Positions 42,666-50,262 of a DNA stretch of 64,000 bases are shown piece after piece. Numbering within the stretch: the first letter of the stretch is position 1; the number at the start of each line of letters is the position of its first letter. The notes beneath the pieces were generated by a model. That model worked only from the letters and a program-made list of their open reading frames with translations. It did no database searches and was not told where the DNA came from. Source of the DNA: PHAA01 sp964494735 (GTDB lineage: Bacteria; Bacillota; Syntrophomonadia; Syntrophomonadales; Syntrophomonadaceae); assembly GCA_964494735.1 (NCBI GenBank), contig CAZBSD010000002.1, positions 1-64,000 of the forward strand, written 5' to 3'. The position numbers were made by a program, and so were the translations under genes.

Positions 42666-43469
42666 ATGACTGCAAAGAACTATGCGGAAAGCTATAAAGG
42701 TGCTGATTTACTGGCCGTAGCAGCAGCCAGAGAAGTGCAGGACGGCGACATCGTTTTCGCCGGCACCGGACTGCCTATGCTGGCCATAGCATTGGCCCAG
42801 ATCACCAACGCCCCCAATGCAGTGTGTATATACGAGGCCGGAAGCATTGACGGCAGGCCCAAAGACCTGCCCGCTTCGGTAGGTGACGCCCGCTGCGCTA
42901 CCCAATCCTCAGTTGCCGCCGGTCTGACCGAAGCATTCTATGGTCAGCTCCATAGCGGCTATGTAGATCTGGCCTTCTTAGGGGGAGCTGAAATCGACAA
43001 ATATGGCAACGTAAACACCACCGTTGTCGGTAATTATGCAGCCCCCAAAAAACGCTTTACCGGCAGCGGCGGAAACCCCGATATCAACTCTTTTGCAAGC
43101 CGGACCGTTTTCATCATGGTACAGGAGAAACGTCGTTTCAAGGATAAAGTCGACTATATTACTTCCCCCGGCTGGCTAATCCCGGATTGGCCATCCGGAG
43201 AGATGAAACCCAAGCAGGAAGTGTATGGTAAGTTCTTCAATGGCGGGCCCTCAGCGGTTATTACCAATATGGGGGTATTCCGCTTCGATGAGAGCGGAGT
43301 TATGTACCTGGATACCGTTCACCCCGGTTTCACTCCCGAGCAGGTAAAAGACAACTGTGAATTCGATCTGAATATATCCCGGTGCAAGGGTGAAACCGAA
43401 AAGCCGACAGTGGAAGAGATCGACCTTCTTTACAACGTGGTCGATAAAGAAGGCATATTCCTACCCTAA
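42666..43469 (+). CDS. CoA-transferase beta subunit (GctB-like)
   Basis: 267 residues, family I CoA-transferase. The probable catalytic glutamate is Glu57 in VCIYEAGSIDGRP, equivalent to Glu54 of glutaconate CoA-transferase B; GGAEIDKYGNVNTTVVG is the usual glycine-rich follow-on. Its ATG comes directly after the TAG of the alpha gene, so the two are translated together. It is the last gene of the operon; a terminator follows at 43575. Confidence 0.88.
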   Translation: MTAKNYAESYKGADLLAVAAAREVQDGDIVFAGTGLPMLAIALAQITNAPNAVCIYEAGSIDGRPKDLPASVGDARCATQSSVAAGLTEAFYGQLHSGYVDLAFLGGAEIDKYGNVNTTVVGNYAAPKKRFTGSGGNPDINSFASRTVFIMVQEKRRFKDKVDYITSPGWLIPDWPSGEMKPKQEVYGKFFNGGPSAVITNMGVFRFDESGVMYLDTVHPGFTPEQVKDNCEFDLNISRCKGETEKPTVEEIDLLYNVVDKEGIFLP

Positions 43470-43574
43470 CCGAACGGTTATGATGCGGTTGGGCAGAAAT
43501 GAATGAAGGCATAGCTATAGCAGGTTTGTTACCTGTGAGCTGAAATCATGTTGGTAACACCTCCCCTTCTAATA

Positions 43575-43610
43575 TGCCCTGGCATTCACCCATGCCAGGG
43601 CACTTTTATT
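43575..43610 (+). terminator. Intrinsic terminator of the beta-oxidation operon
   Basis: TGCCCTGGCAT (43575-43585) and ATGCCAGGGCA (43592-43602) form a perfect 11-bp stem with a 6-nt loop, followed by CTTTTATTT. Confidence 0.92.
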
Positions 43611-43684
43611 TGAAGTTATGATTCCCCACAATGAGGATCAGCCCAAAGCACCACTGTACCAACCCATAGAAATGGAGGGAGTTT

Positions 43685-44866
43685 ATGAGTTTACCACTGG
43701 AGGGAGTCAGAGTACTGGACTTATCCAGATATTTACCCGGTCCATTTTGCACCCAGATACTGGCTGACTTTGGGGCCGAGGTAATCAAGGTGGAGGATCC
43801 TAAGGGAGGAGACCTCGGGCGGACCTTAACTCCAGTTATCGAGGGTGAGAGCGCCCGGTTTCCAACCGTAAACCGAAATAAAAAGAGTATCACCTTGGAT
43901 CTCAAACAGCCGGCAGGCAAGGAGATCTTCAAGAAACTGGTTGCCGATGCCGATGTGGTGGTGGATCAATTCCGACCTGGGGTCATGCAAAAGATGGGCT
44001 TGGATTATGAAATCTTAAGGACTATCAATAAGGGCATCATCTACTGTGCCATAACCGGTTACGGGTGGACCGGGCCACTGCGGGACGCAGCCGGCCATGA
44101 CCTGAATTACCTCAACCTGGCTGGTGTAACCGGCATGACTGGGGTTTATAAGGGAAGACCGGCCATGTCCGGGGTTCAGATAGCGGATATCGCTGGCGGC
44201 ACCCTCTATTCGGTAATCGCCATCCTACTGGCGCTGGCGAGCCGTGAAAAGACCGGGGAGGGCCAATTCTGCGACGTAGCTATGCTGGATTGCTCGATAA
44301 GCCTGTTGGCTTACACTCTAGGCGAATGGGCCGGCTGGGGCAGGCTGCCGGAAATGGGCAACGATGTTCTCACCGGCGGATATGCCTGCTACAACGTTTA
44401 TGAAACCAAAGACGGCAAGCACGTCAGCCTGGGCGCAGTCGAAGACAAGTTCTGGGCTCAGTTCTGTCAGAAGATCGACCGGGCGGAATACACCAAACCA
44501 CAGTGGAATCCAGATCTTCAGCCGGATATCCAGTCGGATGTCAGGGCGATAATGATGACCAAAACCAGAGACGAGTGGGTTGAATTCTTCGCGCAGGATG
44601 ATATTTGCTTCACTCCCGTTTTGACCATGGAGGAGATGTGCAACCATCCCCAAGTGGTGGCCAGAGATATGATTTTCAAGTTAACTGATTTCAAGGGTTC
44701 AGGACGGGACGTTCCCCTTACCGGAATTCCTATTAAGATGTCCGGCACACCAGGGGTAGCCAATCTGACCTTCCCGGCTCTGGGTCAAGACACGCAAGCA
44801 GTTCTCAAGGAAGTTGGATATTCGGACCACCAAGTTGACGATTTCCGGGAAAAAGGGATCATCTAA
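43685..44866 (+). CDS. CaiB/BaiF family III CoA-transferase or acyl-CoA racemase
   Basis: 393 residues. The family pattern is clear: PLEGVRVLDLSRYLPGPFC at the N-terminus, FGAEVIKVEDPKGGD, NRNKKSITLDLK, and GHDLNYLNLAG with the active-site aspartate. The GHDxNYLxLAG form and length resemble alpha-methylacyl-CoA racemase more than formyl-CoA transferase, where the motif differs. It could therefore epimerise 2-methyl-branched acyl-CoA or transfer CoA. It has its own GGAGGG site and lies between two terminators, so it is a separate unit from the beta-oxidation operon. No clear promoter was found in 43611-43684. Confidence 0.85.
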   Translation: MSLPLEGVRVLDLSRYLPGPFCTQILADFGAEVIKVEDPKGGDLGRTLTPVIEGESARFPTVNRNKKSITLDLKQPAGKEIFKKLVADADVVVDQFRPGVMQKMGLDYEILRTINKGIIYCAITGYGWTGPLRDAAGHDLNYLNLAGVTGMTGVYKGRPAMSGVQIADIAGGTLYSVIAILLALASREKTGEGQFCDVAMLDCSISLLAYTLGEWAGWGRLPEMGNDVLTGGYACYNVYETKDGKHVSLGAVEDKFWAQFCQKIDRAEYTKPQWNPDLQPDIQSDVRAIMMTKTRDEWVEFFAQDDICFTPVLTMEEMCNHPQVVARDMIFKLTDFKGSGRDVPLTGIPIKMSGTPGVANLTFPALGQDTQAVLKEVGYSDHQVDDFREKGII

Positions 44867-44907
44867 CCAGGCTGTGTCACTGTTTTTCTTCGTGGAGCCT
44901 TCATTCG

Positions 44908-44940
44908 GATAGCCAGGCCAAGTGTCTGGCTATCTTTGAT
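44908..44940 (+). terminator. Intrinsic terminator after the CaiB-type gene
   Basis: GATAGCCAG (44908-44916) and CTGGCTATC (44926-44934) form a perfect 9-bp stem with a 9-nt loop, followed by TTTGATT. Confidence 0.85.
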
Positions 44941-45027
44941 TGGATCCCAAATAAATGGTGAAGCGGTTAATCGTAAAGTAGCCTGGTATTGACAGCCGAA
45001 CTTTCTAATTGGACAATTTAGTGAGGC

Positions 45028-45127
45028 NNNNNNNNNNNNNNNNNNNNNNNNNNNNNNNNNNNNNNNNNNNNNNNNNNNNNNNNNNNNNNNNNNNNNNNNN
45101 NNNNNNNNNNNNNNNNNNNNNNNNNNN
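45028..45127. other. Assembly gap (100 Ns)
   Basis: Exactly 100 Ns, the usual placeholder for a scaffold gap of unknown length. The two sides may be further apart than shown, and linkage between the beta-oxidation region and the hslU block rests on scaffolding. Confidence 0.99.
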
Positions 45128-45128
45128 G

Positions 45129-45341
45129 CATATTGGGGAGAAGTTGGTGCAGGACTGTCTCGTTCAGGCCAAACTACACGGTTTTGCCATCCTGCAGTTT
45201 AATGCCGTGGTTGCCGGGAATACTCCGGCACGACATTTATATGAGCGACTAGGATTTAAACAACTTGGAACTATTCCAGGTGGTTTTCGCATGAAAGACG
45301 GGTACTTTGAGGATATTTGTCCATACTATATCGTTCTGTAA
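45129..45341 (+). CDS. GNAT family N-acetyltransferase, C-terminal fragment
   Basis: Only the last 70 residues are visible after the gap. IGEKLVQDCLVQAKLHGF matches the helix after the acetyl-CoA-binding loop, and NTPARHLYERLGFKQLGTIPG is the typical GNAT motif B end. Substrate unknown. The gap removes the N-terminal part, so a start cannot be given. The 200 bp after it (45342-45544) show no convincing gene. Confidence 0.8.
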   Translation, partial: HIGEKLVQDCLVQAKLHGFAILQFNAVVAGNTPARHLYERLGFKQLGTIPGGFRMKDGYFEDICPYYIVL

Positions 45342-45544
45342 CCGGCATGTACAAACAGGGGAGCGAAGGGAATCATAGGTCTCATACTTTTCGCCCAAAT
45401 GGAAGACTCACCTGGCTTTTGGGGAGGGCATGATAAATGCCGCCAATCCGGGGTGAAAATAATTGCCCAGGACTGCGAGGTGACCGATTCTATCGCCGTG
45501 AGGAATTTTGTGGAAGTCAGGCTCTGAGAACGACGAAGCAGAGT

Positions 45545-45925
45545 CTACTGTACAAACCGTATCGAAAATGGATATTGGTAGGACTCTCCGTTGCTGACCT
45601 TTATAGCCGCTATCACGACCAGCACAAAATCAGCGATAAGAACGAAGGCCAGCACAATGCCCAGCAAAACTGCTACGGGTATCAGAATCACGGTTATGGC
45701 AGTTATGAAAATGGCCGCTCCCAGCAACAGACTATAAACAATTATTGATATTTGGAAATTAAGCGACTGTTTGCCGTGCTCATCAACCAACGGGTATTGA
45801 TCCTTTTTCAACAGCCAAATGATCAGCGGCCCCAAAATATTGCCGAAAGGAATTCCCACATAAACCGTCAGGGCTGCCAGGTGGCAACCCATAGCCCAGT
45901 TCCGGTCCGGTTGATTATCACCCAT
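45545..45925 (-). CDS. DUF4870 small membrane protein
   Basis: About 126 residues with three to four membrane segments. The N-terminal part NWAMGCHLAALTVYVGIPFGNILGPLIIW and the following KKDQYPLVDEHGKQSLNFQ are typical of the DUF4870 (Tic20-like) family. The ATG near 45925 follows AAGGAGG at 8 nt; the upstream in-frame TTG would overlap the hslU end. Function unknown. It sits where codY would stand in Bacillus, just after hslU. Confidence 0.82.
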   Translation of the reverse strand: MGDNQPDRNWAMGCHLAALTVYVGIPFGNILGPLIIWLLKKDQYPLVDEHGKQSLNFQISIIVYSLLLGAAIFITAITVILIPVAVLLGIVLAFVLIADFVLVVIAAIKVSNGESYQYPFSIRFVQ

Positions 45926-46016
45926 CTTGCAATCCTCCTTCTTATCTTCATAAGCAAAAGGCGGTTCGTTGCTATCTCTATCTACAGTATACCTAGTCCT
46001 CCCCCGGAGGTTCAAC

Positions 46017-47417
46017 CTACAGGATATAACGGCTCAAATCCTCATCCTGCACTATTTTATCAAGCCTGCCCTCCACATAGGCTTTATCGATCACCATCTC
46101 CTGATCTTGCATGTAGGCCGCCTCAAAAAGCAGATCCTCCAAAACTTTCTCCATGATGGTATGAAGACGACGAGCCCCAATATTCTCGGTGCGGGCGTTG
46201 ACCTCGAAGGCTATCTCGGCGATATATTCCACCGCCTCATCGGAAAAGCTCAGCTGCAGCATTTCTGTCCCCAATAATGCTGTATATTGTTTTAATAACG
46301 AATTATGGGGCTCACGCAGGATCCGGACCAAATCATCCTTTTTCAGGTTCTCCAATTCCACCCGGATGGGAAAGCGGCCCTGCAGCTCCGGGATCAGATC
46401 CGACGGTTTGCTGACATGGAAGGCTCCGGCTGCTATGAACAGGATGTGGTCGGTTTTAACCGGACCATACTTGGTTACTACCGTAGAACCTTCTATAATG
46501 GGCAGTATGTCACGCTGTACCCCGCCTCTGGAAACATCTGGACCATATGATCCCTCTTTGCTGGCTATTTTATCGATCTCATCCAGGAACACCAGACCAT
46601 CCTGCTCCACCCGGCGAATGGCTTCGCGGTTGGCCTCATCCGTGTCTACCAGACGCATCGCCTCTTCATGGCTCAAAATCTCCCGGGCTTCTCTGACTTT
46701 GAGCTTGCGCTTTTTACTGGATTTAGGTAAAAGGCCGCCCAGCATATCCTGGAAATTGACCCCCATCTCCTCTACTCCCGAGCCTGATATGATCTCCAGG
46801 AATGAGTTGTTCTTTTCCTCCACATCTATCTCGATAATTTCGTCTTCAAGCTCCTTGCGGGATAATTTGCGGCGGATGATCTCCCTTTGATTCTCAGCTG
46901 CCTGTAATTGGTGCCGGTAATCTTCATCCTCGCGGGGATTGTTTTGTACCTGTCCCATAATGAATTCCAGGGGATTTTTGCTGTAGCCGCTGCGCTTGGC
47001 TGGCAGTGGATATAAGTAATCGACCAGTCTCTCCTCGGCCTGGACCGCACCTTTCTCCTTGACCTCGTCCATCTTTTCTAGTTTCACCATGCGCAAAGCG
47101 GTCTCAACCAAATCCCTTATCATAGAGTCAACATCACGGCCTACATACCCTACCTCGGTGAATTTGCTGGCTTCCACTTTTATGAACGGGGCTTTGACCA
47201 ATTTGGCCAGGCGGCGCGCTATTTCGGTCTTGCCCACCCCAGTGGATCCAATCATGATGATGTTCTTGGGATATATCTCTTCGCTCAATTCCGCCGCCAG
47301 CAGCTTGCGCCGATAACGGTTGCGCAAAGCTATAGCCACCGCTTTCTTGGCCTCCCGCTGTCCGACGATATATTTATCCAATTCCTCCACAATTTCTTTT
47401 GGTGTTAAGTTATACAA
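46017..47417 (-). CDS. hslU: ATP-dependent protease ATPase subunit HslU
   Basis: A 466-residue AAA+ unfoldase that feeds proteins to HslV. N-terminal LTPKEIVEELDKYIVGQREAKKAVAIAL, Walker A GSTGVGKTE near residue 58, the pore motif GYVGRD near 91, Walker B LVFLDEIDKIA, and the sensor-2 region ENIGARRLHTIMEKVLED. The intermediate I domain (about 110-240) is present. A TTG start behind AAAGGAGA. It follows hslV by 23 bp. Confidence 0.97.
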   Translation of the reverse strand: MYNLTPKEIVEELDKYIVGQREAKKAVAIALRNRYRRKLLAAELSEEIYPKNIIMIGSTGVGKTEIARRLAKLVKAPFIKVEASKFTEVGYVGRDVDSMIRDLVETALRMVKLEKMDEVKEKGAVQAEERLVDYLYPLPAKRSGYSKNPLEFIMGQVQNNPREDEDYRHQLQAAENQREIIRRKLSRKELEDEIIEIDVEEKNNSFLEIISGSGVEEMGVNFQDMLGGLLPKSSKKRKLKVREAREILSHEEAMRLVDTDEANREAIRRVEQDGLVFLDEIDKIASKEGSYGPDVSRGGVQRDILPIIEGSTVVTKYGPVKTDHILFIAAGAFHVSKPSDLIPELQGRFPIRVELENLKKDDLVRILREPHNSLLKQYTALLGTEMLQLSFSDEAVEYIAEIAFEVNARTENIGARRLHTIMEKVLEDLLFEAAYMQDQEMVIDKAYVEGRLDKIVQDEDLSRYIL

Positions 47418-47440
47418 ATCGAATCTCCTTTTTGTTAAGT

Positions 47441-47974
47441 CTATTCTACAACCTCCACGGTAATACGGTCATTAGTATATACGCATATCTCTCCGGCTAT
47501 TTTCAGGGCTTCATAAGCGATTTCAGCTGCGGACAGGTCAGTAAAACGGGCCAAGGCCCGGGCAGCAGCCAAGGCATAGGAACCTCCGGACCCTATCGCA
47601 GTTATGCCGTCATCCGGTTCTATCACTTCACCGTTACCGGATACGATGAACATCTTCTCCCGGTCGGCTACTATCAACAGCGCTTCCAGCTTGCGCAAGA
47701 TCCGATCGGAACGCCATTCCTTGGCTATTTCCACGGCCGCCCTGGTCAGGTTTCCTCCCATAGCTTTCAGCTTTTCCTCGAATTTGGCGAAAAGGGTGAA
47801 AGCGTCCGCTACCGAACCGGCAAAGCCGGTGACTACTTTGCCCTCATAGATCTTTCTGATCTTAACCGCATTATTCTTCATAACCACATTTTGGCCGAAG
47901 GTCACCTGCCCATCTCCAGCAATGGCCATCTGGCCTCCCTTTTTTACCGCTACAATAGTTGTCGCTTCGAACAC
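47441..47974 (-). CDS. hslV: ATP-dependent protease peptidase subunit HslV
   Basis: A 177-residue threonine peptidase. After a short leader (MFEA) the mature protein begins TTIVAVKKGGQMAIAGDGQVT, with the N-terminal catalytic threonine; GSGGSYALAAARAL is the conserved later block. A GTG start after GGAGGTGA. Firmicute homologues (ClpQ) can have an N-terminal serine; here the nucleophile is threonine. It is 6 bp after xerC. Confidence 0.97.
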   Translation of the reverse strand: MFEATTIVAVKKGGQMAIAGDGQVTFGQNVVMKNNAVKIRKIYEGKVVTGFAGSVADAFTLFAKFEEKLKAMGGNLTRAAVEIAKEWRSDRILRKLEALLIVADREKMFIVSGNGEVIEPDDGITAIGSGGSYALAAARALARFTDLSAAEIAYEALKIAGEICVYTNDRITVEVVE

Positions 47975-47980
47975 TATACG

Positions 47981-48925
47981 TCACCTCCGGGGATGATTTT
48001 CTTCATGAATGGTCTTTATTCTATCTTTGGTCAGGTGGGTGTATATCTGAGTTGTGGACAATTTAACGTGGCCCAGCAGCTCCTGGACGGAACGCAGATC
48101 GGCACCGTTATTGAGGAGATGGGTAGCAAATGAATGCCTAAGGGTATGAGGGCTCACCTTCTGGTTGAGCGCCAGCTTTTCTACATATTTATTTATGATG
48201 TTGCGGATGCTGCGGGTAGTCAGCCGGCTTCCCGACCGGTTTAAAAACAAGGCTGGATTGATCTGACTGTTTTTGGCCAATAATACCGGCCGTCCCCGAT
48301 CCAGGTAGTGCAAAATCGCCCGCTTGCTTTTCGTGCCCAATGGTGCCAGACGTTGCTTGCAGCCTTTTCCCAGGATCAGTATCCAACCTTCCTTAAGATC
48401 CAGGTCGTCCAAGTCTATCCCTACCAGCTCACTGACCCTCACTCCAGCCGCATAAAGCGTTTCGAGTATGGCTTTGTCGCGCAGTCCGGATGGGGTACGG
48501 GTGTCAGGCGCCTCAATGAGTATACGGATCTCCATGGGATACAAAAACCGGGGCAGTTTTTTGTCCTGGCGGGGTGTCGTGACATTTACAATAGGATTCC
48601 CGTCCAGAAGGTTCTCCCGGCACAAGTATTTTACAAACGAGCGCAGGGCGGCCATCTTGCGGGCTATGGTCGCCCGACTCAGCTCACGCTGGTACATCTC
48701 CGCCACATACTGACGGGCGGATAGATTGTTGATGCTGGCAATCGGGAGAAGGCCTCGGTCAATATGATTAAATCCGGCCATAAAATCAAGGTATTGATCC
48801 AGGTCGGTTCGATAGCTGATCAGAGTCAAGGGGGAGGCTGTCTTCTCCACCCGGAGATAAGACAAAAAGGCTGGAATCTCATCTATCAGGTGGTTATCCT
48901 GTTCTGGTTGGACTTTCCCGGTCAT
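47981..48925 (-). CDS. xerC: Tyrosine recombinase XerC
   Basis: A 314-residue site-specific recombinase resolving chromosome dimers at dif. The N-terminal SAM-like domain ends near residue 110; the catalytic domain has the first arginine in YAAGVRVSELVGI, HTLRHSFATHLL, the histidine in LGHVKLSTTQIYTHL and the nucleophilic tyrosine. Position between trmFO and hslV is as in Bacillus, so it is the housekeeping enzyme and not a phage integrase. Its start overlaps the trmFO stop by 4 bp. Confidence 0.96.
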   Translation of the reverse strand: MTGKVQPEQDNHLIDEIPAFLSYLRVEKTASPLTLISYRTDLDQYLDFMAGFNHIDRGLLPIASINNLSARQYVAEMYQRELSRATIARKMAALRSFVKYLCRENLLDGNPIVNVTTPRQDKKLPRFLYPMEIRILIEAPDTRTPSGLRDKAILETLYAAGVRVSELVGIDLDDLDLKEGWILILGKGCKQRLAPLGTKSKRAILHYLDRGRPVLLAKNSQINPALFLNRSGSRLTTRSIRNIINKYVEKLALNQKVSPHTLRHSFATHLLNNGADLRSVQELLGHVKLSTTQIYTHLTKDRIKTIHEENHPRR

Positions 48926-50262
48926 ATTTCTCCCCCCCCTGGCCCAGTCACGATTTGCGACCTTGATCGTAATTCCTGCATGTATTGACCTGACCTGGAC
49001 GAATAAGCTTCATAGCGCATCCTCTTATCCTTGATGAGCTTATCCAGGGGCGCTAAGATTCCAAAATTTGCGTTGACCGGCTGGAAGTCATTACGCTGAG
49101 AGTCGGTGATATAGGCCAATAGGGCGCCAATCATAGTCTGGGGCTCCATAACCCATGGTATCTGACCGGCGCATAGGCGTACTACATTTATACCGGCCAG
49201 AATACCGGTGGCAGCGGATTCCATATACCCTTCCACGCCGATCAGCTGACCCGCAAAAAACCAGTTGGGATTACTCTTGAACTGCAGAGAAGGCATTAAA
49301 AGCCGGGGGCTGTTTAAATAAGTATTGCGGTGCATTGTTCCAAATCTGACGAAATCAGCGTTGGCCAGCCCTGGTATGAGCCTAAAGATGCGATCCTGTT
49401 CCCCCCATCTGAGCCGGGTTTGGAATCCAACCAATCCCAAAACCGTCCCTTCTTTATTCTCTTGGCGGAGCTGCACCACCGCCCAAGCCCTTTTCCCGGT
49501 GCGGGGATCAATCAATCCTACTGGTCTCATCGGACCGAATCTTAGTGTGTCCAAGCCTCTCCGGCCCATTACTTCTATGGGCATACAACCATCGAAAAAC
49601 AAGTTCTTGTCGACGCTATGCCCCTCTATCATGTCGGCCTCTACCAGTTGGCCATAGAAGTGTTCATATTCATCCCGATCCATAGGGCAGTTATAATAAT
49701 CACTGTCTCCTTTATCGTAACGGGAGGCTTTGAACACCTTACCCTGGTCCAGGCTCTCCAAAGTTACACTGGGAGCTATAGCGTCATAGAAAAACAGGTT
49801 TTCGGTACCTGTGATGCGGCTCAATTCATCGGCCAGGGAATCTGATGTTAATGGTCCGGTTGCTATGACCATTATCTCATTAGGATCAATGGCCTCCACT
49901 TCCTGACGGATTACCGTGATGTTCGGATGTGATTCGATTCGTTCCGTAACCAAACGTCCAAACAATTCCCGCTCTACGGCCAATGCGGATCCGGCTGGAA
50001 CCCTGGACTGTTCAGCGCACTCGAGAGTAAGAGAGCCCAGGGCTCTCATCTCACTCTTCAATAAACCCTGAGCCGTAGCGATCAGATCCGACTTGAGAGA
50101 ATTGCTGCAGACCAATTCAGCCAGGTCACCGGAGCTATGGGCTGGGGTCATCTTCCCCGGCCTCATTTCATACAGACTCACCTTTATGCCGGCAGCGGCG
50201 ATCTGGTAGGCCGCCTCGCTTCCGGCCAGGCCCCCGCCTATCACCTTAATGGGCGGCAACAT
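48922..50262 (-). CDS. trmFO: Folate-dependent tRNA (uracil-54-C5)-methyltransferase TrmFO
   Basis: A 446-residue FAD protein making ribothymidine at position 54 of tRNA from methylene-THF. N-terminal IKVIGGGLAGSEAAYQIA is the FAD site; SLYEMRP, LAELVCSNSLKSD, and the C-terminal PVNANFGILAPL are family blocks. The ATG lies within the last codons of topA (17-bp overlap), so expression is coupled. Confidence 0.97.
   Translation of the reverse strand: MLPPIKVIGGGLAGSEAAYQIAAAGIKVSLYEMRPGKMTPAHSSGDLAELVCSNSLKSDLIATAQGLLKSEMRALGSLTLECAEQSRVPAGSALAVERELFGRLVTERIESHPNITVIRQEVEAIDPNEIMVIATGPLTSDSLADELSRITGTENLFFYDAIAPSVTLESLDQGKVFKASRYDKGDSDYYNCPMDRDEYEHFYGQLVEADMIEGHSVDKNLFFDGCMPIEVMGRRGLDTLRFGPMRPVGLIDPRTGKRAWAVVQLRQENKEGTVLGLVGFQTRLRWGEQDRIFRLIPGLANADFVRFGTMHRNTYLNSPRLLMPSLQFKSNPNWFFAGQLIGVEGYMESAATGILAGINVVRLCAGQIPWVMEPQTMIGALLAYITDSQRNDFQPVNANFGILAPLDKLIKDKRMRYEAYSSRSGQYMQELRSRSQIVTGPGGGEI

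Noticed and set aside
45342..45748. Plus-strand ORF of about 103 residues after the GNAT fragment
   Set aside because: It mostly mirrors the DUF4870 gene on the other strand, and its composition is not protein-like.
47981..48925. Phage or integron integrase
   Set aside because: The tyrosine recombinase lies in the conserved trmFO-xerC-hslV order, so it is housekeeping XerC; no attachment site or phage genes are near.
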